Below are positions 11,809 to 22,743 of a stretch of DNA of 64,000 nucleotides, piece by piece. The number at the start of each line of letters is the position of its first letter. Position 1 is the first letter of the stretch. Made by a program: the position numbers and the translations under genes. The notes beneath the pieces were generated by a model that worked only from the letters and a program-made list of their open reading frames with translations, did not search any database and was not told where the DNA came from. The stretch is from Syncephalis plumigaleata (Eukaryota; Zoopagomycota; Zoopagomycetes; Zoopagales; Piptocephalidaceae), in the NCBI GenBank assembly GCA_025201365.1, contig JAIXMF010000002.1, positions 62,001 to 126,000 of the forward strand. The letters are read 5' to 3'.

Positions 11809-13086
11809 TTACTGTTGCTTTAACTGTATCATACAAAGTAATAGTTTACGAAAAGTCTCAATCATATCAATAACAGCTGCATCGACTAATGGTCCGGGTA
11901 ATTCACGGGGTAATTCATTGACTATCAATATGCGCATAAAAGTGTAAACAATAAGATCAACCATTGTTATTGTTTGTCATTTACCTTGACTGGTTGTGTG
12001 TTCACTACTATTATGTTCTTCTTTCGGTGTAATAAAGTGCTGCCACACCTGATAGACGACATCTTGAAGTTGCGCGGCTAACTGATCATGAAGTGGTCTA
12101 TCCATGATCGTGTGCTGATACCAAATATTCGATAATAACGGAAATACAGATAACGAATGATCCGATCGTTCGCTGGTCACTTCACGCAGCATGGAGAACG
12201 ACGTGTTTACAGGTACTGAATGTCTATTCTGAATCTGCCAAGGTAATAAATGACTATTGCTAGTAATCTTTGGAATAGCTTGTCCCATTGCGAAGCTATA
12301 TCGCATGTTGTAATTAGTATGCTGACTATTATACCGACAAAAAGGCGAACCTACTTTGTCAATTGCATTTTCGGCCAACGATAATGCTTTGGTCTATCAA
12401 AACTTGTAAACATAGCCGAACATCTAATATGATGATTAGAGATTACCTACATGCTATAGGCACGATCATCGAATTCCGTTGTCGTTATAGGGCGAGCATT
12501 GGCATCAGTCACACCGTCGTCATCGTCATCGTCATCGTCGTCCAGCATTATCACATCAGTATTAGTAGAATCCGCGGTCAATGTAGGCGTAGTATTGTCA
12601 GTGATAGTATTGTCAGTAATAGCAGTATCAGTAGTATCAGGTTGATGAGCGTGCTCTAAAACAATATCATCTGACAACCGCGTGGCATTGGATTCGCTGC
12701 CATGCTGATGATTGCCACTTGGCGAACGATTCATGCCATTGTTGTTGTTGTTCCTTTCCTTATTCGACCGAGGTTTCTGCACCTCTGATACAATTCTAAC
12801 TTTATGTCTTTCTGTTCAATGGTATTAGAACAATAGACTATGTACATATATGTGACTATATTGATATCGGTGGGTAATAATTACCTGTGGTAATGTCGGT
12901 GCTTGCACCAGCATTAGTCTCGTCTGAACTGGTCGTTGCACGATTTCGAAACATTATACGTGGAAGAGCCGGTGGCTGCGGCCCACCAAGTCGTGGCGTA
13001 CTCGTAGGTATCGATATAGAGACGCCAGTTCGTTGCTGGGCCTTTTTCTCTTTTTGTCGGTCTCGACGACGCTTAATGGGCAACAT
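11809..13086 (-). CDS. Unrecognised protein, low-complexity N-terminus with conserved-looking C-terminus
   Basis: I do not recognise the family. Exon 1 (13086-12885) starts MLPIKRRRDRQKEKK, a strongly basic stretch that could be a nuclear signal, followed by a Pro-rich LGGPQPPALPRIMF. Exon 2 (from 12811) is acidic and Asn/Thr-rich, with a run of nine Asp near 12530. Exon 3 (about 12400-11983) looks more structured, with SMLREVTSERSDHSLSVFPL and DQLAAQLQDVVYQVWQHF. The last exon gives LPRELPGPLVDAAVIDMIETF and ends LLLCMIQLKQQ at the stop 11811-11809. The junction of exons 2 and 3 is not clean: an in-frame TAG lies at the apparent donor near 12447, so a frame error or another donor is likely. 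The mix of a basic patch, acidic runs and a helical C-terminus suggests a nuclear regulator, but that is only a guess. Confidence 0.55.
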
Positions 13087-13573
13087 GTTAAAACTATGCG
13101 AGCAGCAGTGAAGCGTGTTATAGGTGGTCAAGTTTAAAGGACGGATATAAATTAGTGAGGAGAAAAAGAGAGAGAAATTGCGTTTTCTTCCATCAGCGTG
13201 TTTTCCAAATAGAAATGTTATTTATTTTGCCGCTCCATTAGAAACAGCAGCAAGCCTTGCCTGAACTTGTCCGTCTGTTTACTAATAAATCATCATGAAG
13301 TGTAGTAGTATTTAACGATAATAATAATAATGCAATGTAGGCAACTTTGTTGTCAAAACTGTTTATTTGTACAGAATGGTTTATTTCTCCCTGGCAATTG
13401 CAAATGAGTGCTCACGTTTACATTTCAAAGTGCAATGGTAACACTATCTCTCATTCATAGATTATGTAATAAATTAAATAGCACTTCTTTTTCATCCTTT
13501 CTAATAGAACGATAGCTTTATTAGAAATGAATAATATCATTTATATGTTGTATTTAATCCATGGCTTCTTCAT
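13087..13573. other. AT-rich intergenic region
   Basis: About 490 bases holding the upstream region of the preceding minus-strand gene and the 3' flank of the cysteine-rich locus. No gene seen. Confidence 0.45.
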
Positions 13574-13865
13574 CTACTTGGCATTTGCCGGCAAACTTGC
13601 CAATAAGCCTTCTTTTGGTACACATTTTAGGCCTTCTCTGCAAGGACACCTCAATTTATAAACATGCTTTTTAAGTAGATGTTTCAACGGTTCATTTCGC
13701 AAGTTCATCCCTACATGTAATGGTTTGCAGACTCCACCATAGTATTAGCGAGTTGTATACAGCACTCATCTTCTCCACATTTATTCTCATCCCCGAAACA
13801 AGTAAAGCAGAAGTTGCTTGGTTGATGAGGGTGGCTAGAACCAAGATAACTAGTGGAAGCTTCAT
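13574..13865 (-). pseudogene. Small secreted cysteine-rich protein locus, broken-looking
   Basis: The locus begins with a clear signal peptide, MKLPLVILVLATLINQATS, from the ATG at 13865. The region downstream contains Cys-rich segments in more than one frame, including a CC pair and a later CPC motif, and ends near 13574. The spacing of the cysteines is reminiscent of small disulphide-bonded proteins of the colipase/prokineticin type. The similarity is by pattern only. The reading frame is interrupted about two or three times within 300 bases. Because the whole window carries draft-type indels, I cannot tell a decayed gene from a poorly sequenced one. It has no obvious sequence relation to the other 8-Cys secreted protein at 44.6 kb. 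Confidence 0.4.
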
Positions 13866-14672
13866 TGTTGAGACAAGTAATAAAATGGTGGCAATAAACA
13901 CAGATAATTGAACTAAGAGGAGGATAATAGAATGATGTGCAAACGAATTGAACGATTGTGTATGGCAGCTATATAAATGGAAAGAGGAGGCTGGGTAAGT
14001 GACTACATGCGGATGTACTTGTAAGAAGCTGCAAGTAGCTGCAGAAAGCGAGGAATGGAGAAAGCTGGTTGGTCCAAGCATTGCATCTAGTTACATCGAC
14101 ACTGTAAAAGGTGAGAAAATAAAGCTGGTTGATCTAAGCAATGCATCTAGTCACAGGAGGACGCTGAATGGCAAGTGTCAACGGAATCAATTGCTCTTTT
14201 TTCGTCCATGTTGACCTGTCGATTACCCGCAATACTCTGCGTTATTTGTCATTTTACTGAATAATAAATAGAAGGCCATAGGTCCGATTGAAAGTAATCG
14301 ATTGGCCAGTTGTGCCTTCTATTAAAATAGCATAAGTTCAATACCGGACTAGGAAGCAGTAGTAGTGTTGATATGCGTTGCATGTTATATCATTAAATTG
14401 CATCGCGCTGGCCATGATGACAACTTATCATCCAGTCGACGACCGCCATTGAAAAAAGGCGTTGTTCGCGTGGTGACATTGGATAAAGTATTCACACTGT
14501 CTGAGCCGCTTGCTACAATGCTAATAATATATAACTATTTTGAATTATACATCATTACAGGTACGGTCGAGTGCCATTCACAAATTATAACATGCATGCT
14601 AATGGAACATAACAATATCAAGTGGTAATTTTATTATTTAGTCATTTTCAAATTGTGATATACTCGTGAAGA
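13866..14672. other. Intergenic region with a 60-base tandem duplication and one GC-richer block
   Basis: This 0.8-kb stretch contains an imperfect tandem repeat (14061-14160) and a GC-richer block at about 14388-14528. On the minus strand the block reads as Ser/Thr/Arg-rich protein (SDSVNTLSNVTTRTTPF). A splice acceptor (TATTATTAG) lies just before it at about 14528, so it could be an extra 3' exon of the gene that starts at 15994. I could not establish the donor. Confidence 0.35.
14061..14160. repeat. Imperfect tandem duplication, 60-base period
   Basis: AAAGCTGGTT recurs at 14061 and 14121, and TGCATCTAGT recurs at 14082 and 14142, so the spacing is exactly 60 bases. The two copies differ at several positions, so the duplication is not recent. 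Nothing indicates a function. Confidence 0.8.
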
Positions 14673-15994
14673 TCATACTCTACGCGGTGTATTGCCGATG
14701 GGAGGAGATGGAAGTGCTCCTTCGATACTGACGCCACAGGGTGCAGTCAAATGATGAACTATTGTTGATGCAGTCTTTTGACTGACCGTGTCGCAAGTCT
14801 TACCGGAATGCTGTATGCGTTCCATGTGCAGATTCGAGACAGATCGCGTACGCCTATTGAATAATGTGCGCAATTTTGTGGGTGGCAATGGCGGTGTTAG
14901 CGCGCGTCTATTACGGACGTCAAATGACAAGTTATAGTTTGAATCGGGCATCGCGATGCCATTAGCTTGTGCTATTTGACCATTCGTCGATCGAGTGGGA
15001 CGAGGGGAGTGCAACGTGGCATTCGTTATATTTCCATCAGCTAACATTGTACAAGCGTAGGAATGGTGCGTGTCAAACTGGCTGTTGACCTGATTGCGTC
15101 GTCGTGGCATCGGTTTTCTAGGCACTATAAGCGTGTTGTACCGTGCCCATGCCGGGGTAGTAAACGTATTTGATCGTGGCGCATCGCTCAATGATGGCAC
15201 GGAAGCCTTTGACAAATGGAGCACCGTACGTGGTTGGCCATGCTTCCTAAGTGTCGGCACTATTGGACGATCCGACCAGACATATGACCGTGATTTGGTT
15301 TCGGAATCATGCTGGCAAGACGGAGGAGTGATTACAATCGAGGGTAATGTACAGCCCAGCATGGAAGCAATCGGTTGCGAGCAGCATTGCTTACTAGTGA
15401 TGGAACGGTTGATACAATCGGCCGATGGCACTCGTAGTTTTAATGTATTTGCCACTATAGCTTTTGTATTAGTCATAGGTACGGAGGCAAGTTCTATGGT
15501 GGATTCCGTCGCATGTGATTGCTCGTCATTTATATCAAGTTTATCGCAATGTTGCTGTTCGGAAGATGGTTGGGCTTGAGCAATTGTAGACGTAGAGTAC
15601 AGATATCGTCCGAGGAAAAGCGCGGAATCACTGCAAGATCCCGATGGCAAAGAGTAGAACGAGCCGCTTGTCGATTTCTTTATCATCTTTGCCGAATCGA
15701 CCTTGGTTCCATGATTGTTTTTCGTTTTGAAAATGTTCATTTGCAACGAGGTGGATATTTTCATGGCACTCTTGAACATATCCGTAACTCGATGCTGCTT
15801 GTGTGTCTTCATCGGTTTGAAGAATAAATCGGTATCTTTTAGCGGGATTAGCAGTTAGTAGACGTGCTCAAAACACCAACATCGCTTGCCTTACCTGAAC
15901 GCGTTTTATTGTGACTATGTATGTGTTCCATATTAGCATCAGCATTAGCTAGTTTGCTTGACTGTTTACATGAACTAGTGCCAAAGTTTTTCAT
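14673..15994 (-). CDS. Unrecognised Ser/Thr/Arg-rich, probably disordered protein
   Basis: Two exons. Exon 1 (15994-15895) starts MKNFGTSSCKQSSKLANA. After a short intron, exon 2 (15835-14673) continues in frame with DTDLFFKPMKTHKQHRV for about 385 residues, with no frame change. The protein is rich in Ser, Thr, Pro, Arg and Asn with many basic Ser/Thr sites, such as RRTRSVSNLHM and RTVLHLSKASVPSL, that look like phosphorylation or 14-3-3-type targets. There is no signal peptide, membrane segment or recognisable domain. Composition resembles the gene at 17.4-19.3 kb, which has a similar 'R-x-S-x-P-N-M' type motif. The two could be distant paralogues, but I see no alignable block. Existence of the gene is likely; function is unknown. 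Confidence 0.65.
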
Positions 15995-17438
15995 TGGTCT
16001 GTTTGCTACTGATAGTGTTTGTAATATCTAAATAAAACGATACAGTGGTGTATGGAAATCTAACATAAACTGGATAGCTAACGAAAGAGAGTGTATATAT
16101 GTAGGAGGGAAAAGAAATACTCTATGCACTTGGCGGCTATTCTTTGATGGTAAAGAAGCACGATCCAGCGTGCAAAGTGATTTAGAAGCAATGTTAATAT
16201 AGGGAAAGAATGAAAACAAGAACCATCAGAATCAAATGATTCGTAGATGAGATAATGGTAGTAGATATTGCTAGTTTTATATTGACGATGACAATGATGA
16301 TAGTGATGATGATGATGATGCGATGATAGTGCTGGTAGTGTATGTCAATAGAATGCTAGCATAGACGATTGAATGAATGATAAACATATATATATATATA
16401 GGAGATGAACGTAAACCGCAAAACATGATACACTTTTATAAGTGTCCAAGTGCTTCCTTAATACCTTCTAGAAACAAACCCCTGAATTAGGAAACATTGT
16501 TAGAATGACAAGGCCGGCCTCGAAAAGAGCTCACTTTGCAAGCCATGGTTCAATCCACATTTATTCATGTCAACAGCAACAATGCTTGCACGTACGCATA
16601 AAGACATTGACGATCATCCTATAACTACATTGTCAGTTATCTATACAAGATGATCGGCATTGCCATGTGTGTGTGTGTGTGTACTGTGTGTGTACGTGTT
16701 GTACTGTGTGTGTACTGTGTGTGTAGCTATCGGTAGAACTTTGCACGTCATTCACGTGGATGAACACGCCTTGTGTGGCCTATGCATTTACGAATATGGC
16801 ATACGAGTAAAACTGGTAATGATAGCTTGACCTTGATACATTGCACCGAGTTGTATTGTTATCAAAATAAAATAATACTGATTACAAGCCATCATGGCAA
16901 AAAGAAAAGGGACCTAGCCGTGTTTGCATGTGCACGTACACGCATCTCTTGCTTTACAATGGAAACCGAGTAGCATCACGTTTAGAATTGTAGCATTCGT
17001 ATCAATGTTGTTGTATTTGTTTTTATTCCCATTCATGTTACAATGTTTACAAGTCAACAGCAATTGTCTGTATACCTGACACGCGCATTTATACGTCTAT
17101 CTTATACTGTAACTTTTAATGTGTCATTAGAAATAAACGAAATGCTACACGGTCAGTGTAAGCCGGTTACAAATGAAACATAGGAGACATACGTGATTTG
17201 AATAGTATTAGAGTATTAACGCAGGAATTTATTGTAACTTTTGTGGTACTGATTATTATTATTGTTGTTGTTGTTGAATGATGATGCCTACAATTAAAGT
17301 GGAAATAGATTAAGAAGGAAAAAGAAAAAAAGGAAACAAATGGTGCAAATATACTGACTATGTAATATCATGGTCAGTTGTAAATACTAAAGGTGTAATT
17401 CATATTCGTGTAGAAATATATAATTGTAAGAAAAGAAG
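15995..17438. other. Gene-free region with TG repeats
   Basis: About 1.4 kb. It should contain the promoter of the gene starting at 15994 and the 3' flank of the next. It holds an (ATG/ATA) simple stretch near 16300-16400 and a compound TGTGTGTAC repeat at 16664-16725. I see no protein-coding signal. Confidence 0.5.
16664..16725. repeat. Compound TG/TAC microsatellite
   Basis: About 60 bases alternate between (GT)n runs and GTAC interruptions, with a 'TACTGTGTGTG' core that recurs three times. Confidence 0.85.
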
Positions 17439-19269
17439 TTAGGTACACACTTCGCTTGGAGTGTTGCGCCAACTAGTATGTCGTTGATGATGGATGCTAC
17501 GTCGACGTACAAGTCGATTTGTCTGCTCCGACGAGAGCGGTAATGATTCATGGCGTGTTGACTTGACGCTTATCAACAAATTCGACGCTTTCATAACTGG
17601 AGGGGAAACATTGGATATTGACTTGTAGAATTGCTGTTCGGTTAAGATACGCTCTTTCTCCAGAGTAGAAAGCCCCGATTGGACGGCTGTTGCACGGATT
17701 TCTCGGGAAGATACAAGGCCATTTGCGTCATGGGTGGTAGGTGCTGCGCGGCCTTTCTATTCGTTGCGGCGATAACCGGATCACTGAAGCTGTTCAGCGA
17801 GACTGGAGTTGCTAACGGTGTAGCATATGCTGTACTCGGTGTCAATGGTACGCTATGCTGCCTATTGAAATAATGACTGGGAAGTGGCGGAAGATTGCCA
17901 AGCAATTGGTCCTGCCTAAAACGTTGACGCGATTGTGCGCCCGCCGACATTGCTCGTTTGGGTGCACGCTGGCCAAGCGGCGTCACACCTGCCATCTCAT
18001 CATCATCATCATCATCATTATTATCGTCGCCATTCTTGGATTTATTCAAAGCGCCATTCTGCATGTTAGGCGTGCTTTGTGCACGCGACAATCGACGAAC
18101 ACCCTTATCTTGCGTGGATGTAACCTCACCAGCCGATAATTTGGCAGGTATGGCCGAATCAACTGGTTGTGATGACTGGGCGTTTACATTCATATTATGT
18201 GATATGCTTGTATTGGTCCGTCTAACTACCTCCATAGGAATACGCGGTTTGATAGAGCAAAGTATATGGTGTAGAAATGAATTACGCATTGCACTACGGT
18301 AGCGACCCTGCATTGAAGTGGCTAGTTTTACATTGCCAGTCTGCCTGCCACATTGCGCATGGCTAGCAAGCAATGCATCAGCATCAGCATCATTAGCAGC
18401 ATCAATGCTGACCGGTGCACTAGTGCTGGCTTGCGGATCGAATGTCGGACTATCCAAACACGATGCCAACCATGCTGCACGTAGTCATTTAGGCTCTGAT
18501 CACGCTTCACGCGTGTGGACACTCTACGGTGCGCGGTATCTACAGTTTTAGGTTGCAGCATGTTCGGTTGAAGTGGCGTTTGAGCGGTTGCTTGCGAATA
18601 AATACGACCGCCTATTATATTCGATTCGGACATCCTTCTCTTTGCCAATGCTGAGCACAGTTTGTCTTCCGTGTGACGAATATCATTGCCCAGTTTTCCG
18701 TTCTCGCTTCTCTGTTCTATGCAAGCAATGGACGATCGCCACGCTAATACTCGTGCACTCTCTTTGAGTTCTACTAGCGCGCTAACACCGAATGTATTGG
18801 CGTATTGTGGGCTAACCAAGTGTACAGACACCGGTCTACCCTTATTGACGGACACCACCTTCCATGGGTAAGGGCATGACATGAGACTAGCTAATGTTAG
18901 CGCATCAAGCGACGGCTGCTCCAGCTGTAGTCGACTTAGCGTAGCGCGCGATCGTCTTAGAATAGCAGAGTAGCGTGGTGAACGCGGTGAACGAGGTGAG
19001 CGTGGCGATGGAAGCATCGGGTAGCCAAGTCCACCGGTGAATTTGCGTCGTGTTTCGGCATAGAATGATGGCGTCGAGGATGATGTCGGCTGGAATAGTT
19101 TACCGATGGTATGCCGATTAGACGACTGATTGGCCAGCGTGTTGGATGCAGGGTTGGCATTATATAGGTTTATCTGTTCACTAAGTCTACTGGCCACATT
19201 CTTTGCTCCAGTAATTTTGACTACTGGTAGTTCCATAGAAAGATGAGCTCGTTTTGCGGCTAAACCCAT
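17439..19269 (-). CDS. Unrecognised large low-complexity protein, probably phosphoregulated
   Basis: The protein starts near MGLAAKRAHLSMELPVVKIT (ATG at 19269). It has an SPRSPRSPRSPR repeat near 19000, and a more ordered-looking block at about 18830 (SLMSCPYPWKVVSVNKGRPV, then LVSPQYANTFGVSALVELKE). The second half contains a poly-Asp run near 18005, Ser/Pro-rich segments and RRLSRAQSTPNMQNG. The C-terminus is basic and ends at the stop 17441-17439 after TSWRNTPSEVCT. The coding frame changes twice, near 18490 and 17665. In each case the next frame continues at once with similar composition, so I read one gene of about 600 residues. No domain is recognised. Repeated SPR and RRxS sites suggest kinase regulation. 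Confidence 0.6.
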
Positions 19270-19920
19270 CAAATCCAGATGATGATCGAGTTGTATAAAG
19301 TAAAATAATAATGAATCGTCTGACTATCTAGTGGGAGACCGGTCGAATTAGCGGTCTAATGGTATCTACCCAGTCGTTATAAGTTATGCGGTGTTGTACT
19401 TTTTGGTAGCGGTGTTGACAAACAAACAAACAACTAACTAACTAACTAACTAATAAATGATGTCGATTGACCGTGTACTACTTGATGAATCGAAGGACCA
19501 GCCTTCGTTATTGATAATAAAAAAATGAAATGAATGTATTGCGATAGAAATCTTATGCTATTTGCTCAAATAAAACGGTATTCGAAAAAGGGAGAAGATG
19601 CGATGTCGCGCGGTTAAGGGAAAAACCAGTCGAGTTATCAATACCGAATGTTGACGGGGAAGGGAAAGGATAACACATCAAACGCGTGAGCGCAGTGGGA
19701 CGAGGAGGAAACCGTAATGAAACACAAACAACAAAAGCAATCGATGCTAGCGATCAAACAAGATATAGTGCAATGTAGTACTAATATTGAAAGAGGGTAT
19801 ACAACAAGAAAGAATGAGAAGAGTAAGCGTCTTTTCCTTGTGCACCATCGCAACTAAATAATTTATGCTCGGTGCTCAAGTTTAATGTGCCTGTCCGTAG
19901 ATAGCAAGCAGTAACGATAC
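19270..19920. other. Intergenic region
   Basis: About 650 bases upstream of the gene starting at 19269. It contains AAAC/CTAA short repeats at about 19420-19452. Open frames on the minus strand here are not convincing. Confidence 0.45.
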
Positions 19921-20146
19921 TTAACGACGGGGTACTTGTTTACACTCCTTGACTAGTTCGACATCATTAGTACATAAATGTTTTGAACGAGCTTCCTGTC
20001 GCTGGAACACATGCCGTGTTTCACGTAGGGGGGAAACTAAAGCTGCCACCAATAAGATAGCATATACCGGATGCGTAACCAGTTTTACTGCCACCACGCG
20101 TGCCTGACCACCACCGCATTCGAGATCCGGAACGTGTTAGGCTACC
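19921..20146 (-). CDS. Orphan terminal exon with one membrane segment
   Basis: After a good acceptor (TTTTTACAG, exon from 20146), the minus strand encodes a hydrophobic segment, VKLVTHPVYAILLVAALVSP. A charged, Cys-containing tail follows and ends KECKQVPRR at the stop 19923-19921. The first codons after the acceptor are in another frame, so one base error is likely near 20120. I found no matching upstream exon before the secreted-protein gene at 20355-20888. The exon may belong to a small separate gene or be an alternative 3' end of that neighbour. No family recognised. Confidence 0.35.
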
Positions 20147-20297
20147 CTGTAAAAATGCTTAATCACAAAATGCAATAATAGATTCGTTCTATGTATAGCA
20201 CACTACACTCAAAAAAGAAGTATTAAAACTGAAAACAACCGCTATGAAATACTAGATAACCCTTATTTATTGCTAAGATAATACTAAGGATAAACGG

Positions 20298-20302
20298 TAT
20301 AA

Positions 20303-20334
<32 letters not shown>

Positions 20335-20335
20335 A
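20298..20335. repeat. (GAT)n microsatellite 3' of the secreted-protein gene
   Basis: About ten GAT copies lie 20 bases past the stop of the neighbouring minus-strand gene, probably in its 3' untranslated region. Confidence 0.85.
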
Positions 20336-20354
20336 ATATACGTAAAACAATTGT

Positions 20355-20888
20355 TTACACGGCGATACCGGAAGACTCGAGGGTTTTTCCTGGTTCGAGA
20401 ACAGTTGAATACGCGCCCTTCTTTGCTGCTTCCTTGGACGGATCAAATGTAAGTTGCTTGCTTTCATTCGATGTACTCTCATCTGACTTGTTCTCAACTG
20501 GCTTGTTGGTCTCAACCGACTTGTCGTTCTCCTCTGGCTTGTTGTCATTCGATAATGTCGATAAAAGTATGCGCTTTCCTGACAGTGTAGGTTGCGTGCT
20601 CTGCACATCTTCCATGTCACCTTTGGGAGCGACGATACTGATTTGCACTGGCACCACTTTGGCCACTTGTTCCGACTTGTAATAATTGGATTCGCCGATA
20701 TTCCCGGCAACGGAATAAATATGACTATCAGCTACGCTGGATATGATATCCTGTAAAGTAGTGACATCCAGGCCTTTCAAGTCATTTGCGTTGATGGTAA
20801 TAGTGCCCAGTGGATGGGCTTCGCCACTCGAGGCTAGAATTCCCGTAACGAGAAGGATCGCCAACGAGGTAAAACGTAAGATAGTCAT
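20355..20888 (-). CDS. Small secreted protein, unknown family
   Basis: An uninterrupted 177-residue frame with a textbook signal peptide, MTILRFTSLAILLVTGILA, probably cleaved after SSGEA. The mature part has no Cys. It starts with a short ordered-looking segment (TITINANDLKGLDVTTLQDI) and then becomes Lys/Glu/Ser/Asn-rich, with degenerate repeats of the type KPEENDKSVETNKPVENKSD. No membrane anchor or GPI signal is seen. The low-complexity acidic/basic tail would be flexible and possibly cell-wall associated. It is one of several secreted proteins in this window. Family and function are unknown. Confidence 0.7.
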   Translation of the reverse strand: MTILRFTSLAILLVTGILASSGEAHPLGTITINANDLKGLDVTTLQDIISSVADSHIYSVAGNIGESNYYKSEQVAKVVPVQISIVAPKGDMEDVQSTQPTLSGKRILLSTLSNDNKPEENDKSVETNKPVENKSDESTSNESKQLTFDPSKEAAKKGAYSTVLEPGKTLESSGIAV

Positions 20889-21787
20889 GTTGTTGTACTG
20901 GTGTACTCAAATCTATAACTAGAACAATGATGGAGCGGTCAACAATTGAAGTACGCTGGTTGCACCTGTTGGATAGTTAGTTGTATCTGGTAATTCGTTA
21001 AACAGGACTGCAGCAGTTCAATTGTCAAGGGAGAAGAAGATATTGTAGCACGAGGACGGCGAGAGATGTAGTATATTGATAAGCATTGGTACCGCTTTAT
21101 TGCACGCCCATTATATACTGCAACCAAACCTCAAACAGCATGGACATTTGTAGTACCGCGCCCATTTAAATACATATAGTAATCGTTTTTAAGGAAACAG
21201 CAATGGCTAATATAGCATCTACCTACCCCCTAGTCGAATGACTCCCGCTAAATTAGACGGCAAGCTGTGACATTCATAGTCCGCAACGAATGCGGAATCT
21301 AAGCAAGCAAGAAGGAAAGAAAAGACGCAATACTAGATAAGCAATACTTTTTACTTTCCAAGTGCGCCTAGAATAAACTTGTAGAGAGTACTTTCAATTT
21401 GTACTCATTGCAAGGTGAATGCTTCATGATATCGTGTTGCATAATAAATATCATTTTATTTGGTATCTCATTGTTAACCATCGAATTTGTGACTATACCA
21501 GTGTAACCGCACTAAACGACAAGTACTTGATCTAGCAGTAGTAGCATCAACTCGTTCATTGATCAAAGTGGATAGGTGAATTCAATCAAACTAAGCAGTT
21601 TTCAAGTTAAAACTGCAAGCAAATATGGCCCATGATGAAAGAAGTGAAAATTTTTCACCTAACCACAAAACTAACCGTGATGCCCATCAAATTTTTGCTT
21701 CCGTCTCTTTCTTTTGGCCGTCGTGTCTTTCTGAATAATCGCTTCGAAGCGCGTTAAGTAGTAGTCGAACACTTTACATCCAGCAAC
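20889..21787. promoter_or_regulatory. Divergent upstream region of the secreted-protein gene (-) and RPS13 (+)
   Basis: About 900 bases between two start codons pointing outward. The 150 bases before the RPS13 ATG are T/C-rich, with a pyrimidine-rich block at 21694-21735, as is common at ribosomal-protein promoters. No gene is seen inside. Confidence 0.5.
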
Positions 21788-22501
21788 ATGGGTCGCATGC
21801 ACGCTCCTGGGTAAGTACCTATGCAATGTACAAATAGATTTGCTGCATACTCTATAGCATACGCAACCGCTAACCTGTTCTGCTTCTTCTACTTCTTATT
21901 CATACAATGTTTCCACTTACTTTTCACGGATCTCGACACGAACATGACATTATCTACGCGTAATTGGATTGCTCGGGTTATGGCTCGGCTTTACCAATTT
22001 GTGCTATTTTACTCCGTGAATGTATGCTACTTGATCGGTTAATTACGCATATAATTACCGCATCTCAGTAAGGGTATTTCCTCCTCGGCTTTGCCATACC
22101 GTCGCACTCCACCATCCTGGCTTAAGATTACCCCGGATGAGGTCTGCGAACACATCGTCAAGCTCGCCAAGAAGGGTGTCACTCCATCCCAGATTGGTGT
22201 TGTCCTCCGTGACCAACACGGTGTTGCTCAAGTGAAGAACGTCACCGGTAACAAGATCGTGCGTATCCTCAAGGCCAACGGTTTGGCTCCAGAGCTCCCA
22301 GAGGATTTGTACCATCTCATCAAGAAGGCGGTCGCCGTCCGTAAGCACTTGGAACGCAACCGCAAGGACAAGGACTCCAAGTTCCGTCTTATTTTGATCG
22401 AATCCCGTATTCACCGTTTGGCCCGCTACTACAAGACTGTCGGTCAACTCGCCCCTAACTGGAAGTACGAGTCATCCACCGCTTCTGCTCTCGTTGCTTA
22501 A
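21788..22501 (+). CDS. RPS13: 40S ribosomal protein uS15 (RPS13)
   Basis: A small-subunit ribosomal protein of the uS15 family that binds 18S rRNA. Exon 1 (21788-21810) encodes MGRMHAPG. A 258-base intron follows (21811-22068). Exon 2 starts [17 protein letters not shown] and runs without interruption to the stop at 22499-22501. The total is 151 residues, exactly the usual eukaryotic length. Conserved blocks include [36 protein letters not shown] and [14 protein letters not shown]. Codon use is visibly biased towards C-ending codons compared with neighbours, as expected for high expression. The intron is three to four times longer than most in the window. An AATAAA lies about 25 bases past the stop. 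Confidence 0.98.
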
Positions 22502-22661
22502 ATGAGTTGCACACTGCATTGCCAATAAATAAGCGTATTTGCTCCAATATATATGCGTGTGTGTCTATATACGATATTAGCGGTAAAAAAGCTATTTTTG
22601 CCATTTTTGTCATTTTTTGCCATGTATAATATGTAAGCATAAAAGTACTTCAAAAATGTGA

Positions 22662-22735
22662 GCTTCCGTGGCGCAATCGGCTAGCGCGTCTGACTGTTAA
22701 TCAGGAGGTTGGTGGTTCGAGCCCACCCGGGAGCG
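22662..22735 (+). tRNA. tRNA-Asn (GTT)
   Basis: The cloverleaf folds by eye. The acceptor stem pairs GCTTCCG with CGGGAGC, the D arm contains AATCGGCTAGCGC, the anticodon loop is CTGTTAA with anticodon GTT, and the T arm is GGTGG-TTCGAGC-CCACC. The discriminator base is G and there is no intron. It lies 160 bases past RPS13 on the same strand but would be transcribed separately by RNA polymerase III. Confidence 0.97.
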
Positions 22736-22738
22736 TAC

Positions 22739-22743
22739 TTTTT
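22739..22743 (+). terminator. RNA polymerase III terminator (T5) of tRNA-Asn
   Basis: A run of five T lies four bases after the tRNA end. Confidence 0.8.

Noticed and set aside
19638-19853. 71-codon hydrophobic minus-strand frame
   Set aside because: AT-rich upstream sequence with no signal-peptide cleavage context or homology. Probably chance.
21811-22068. snoRNA (U14-like) in the RPS13 intron, as in vertebrates
   Set aside because: I found no paired C box and D box or the conserved U14 rRNA-complementary block. The intron is long but featureless.
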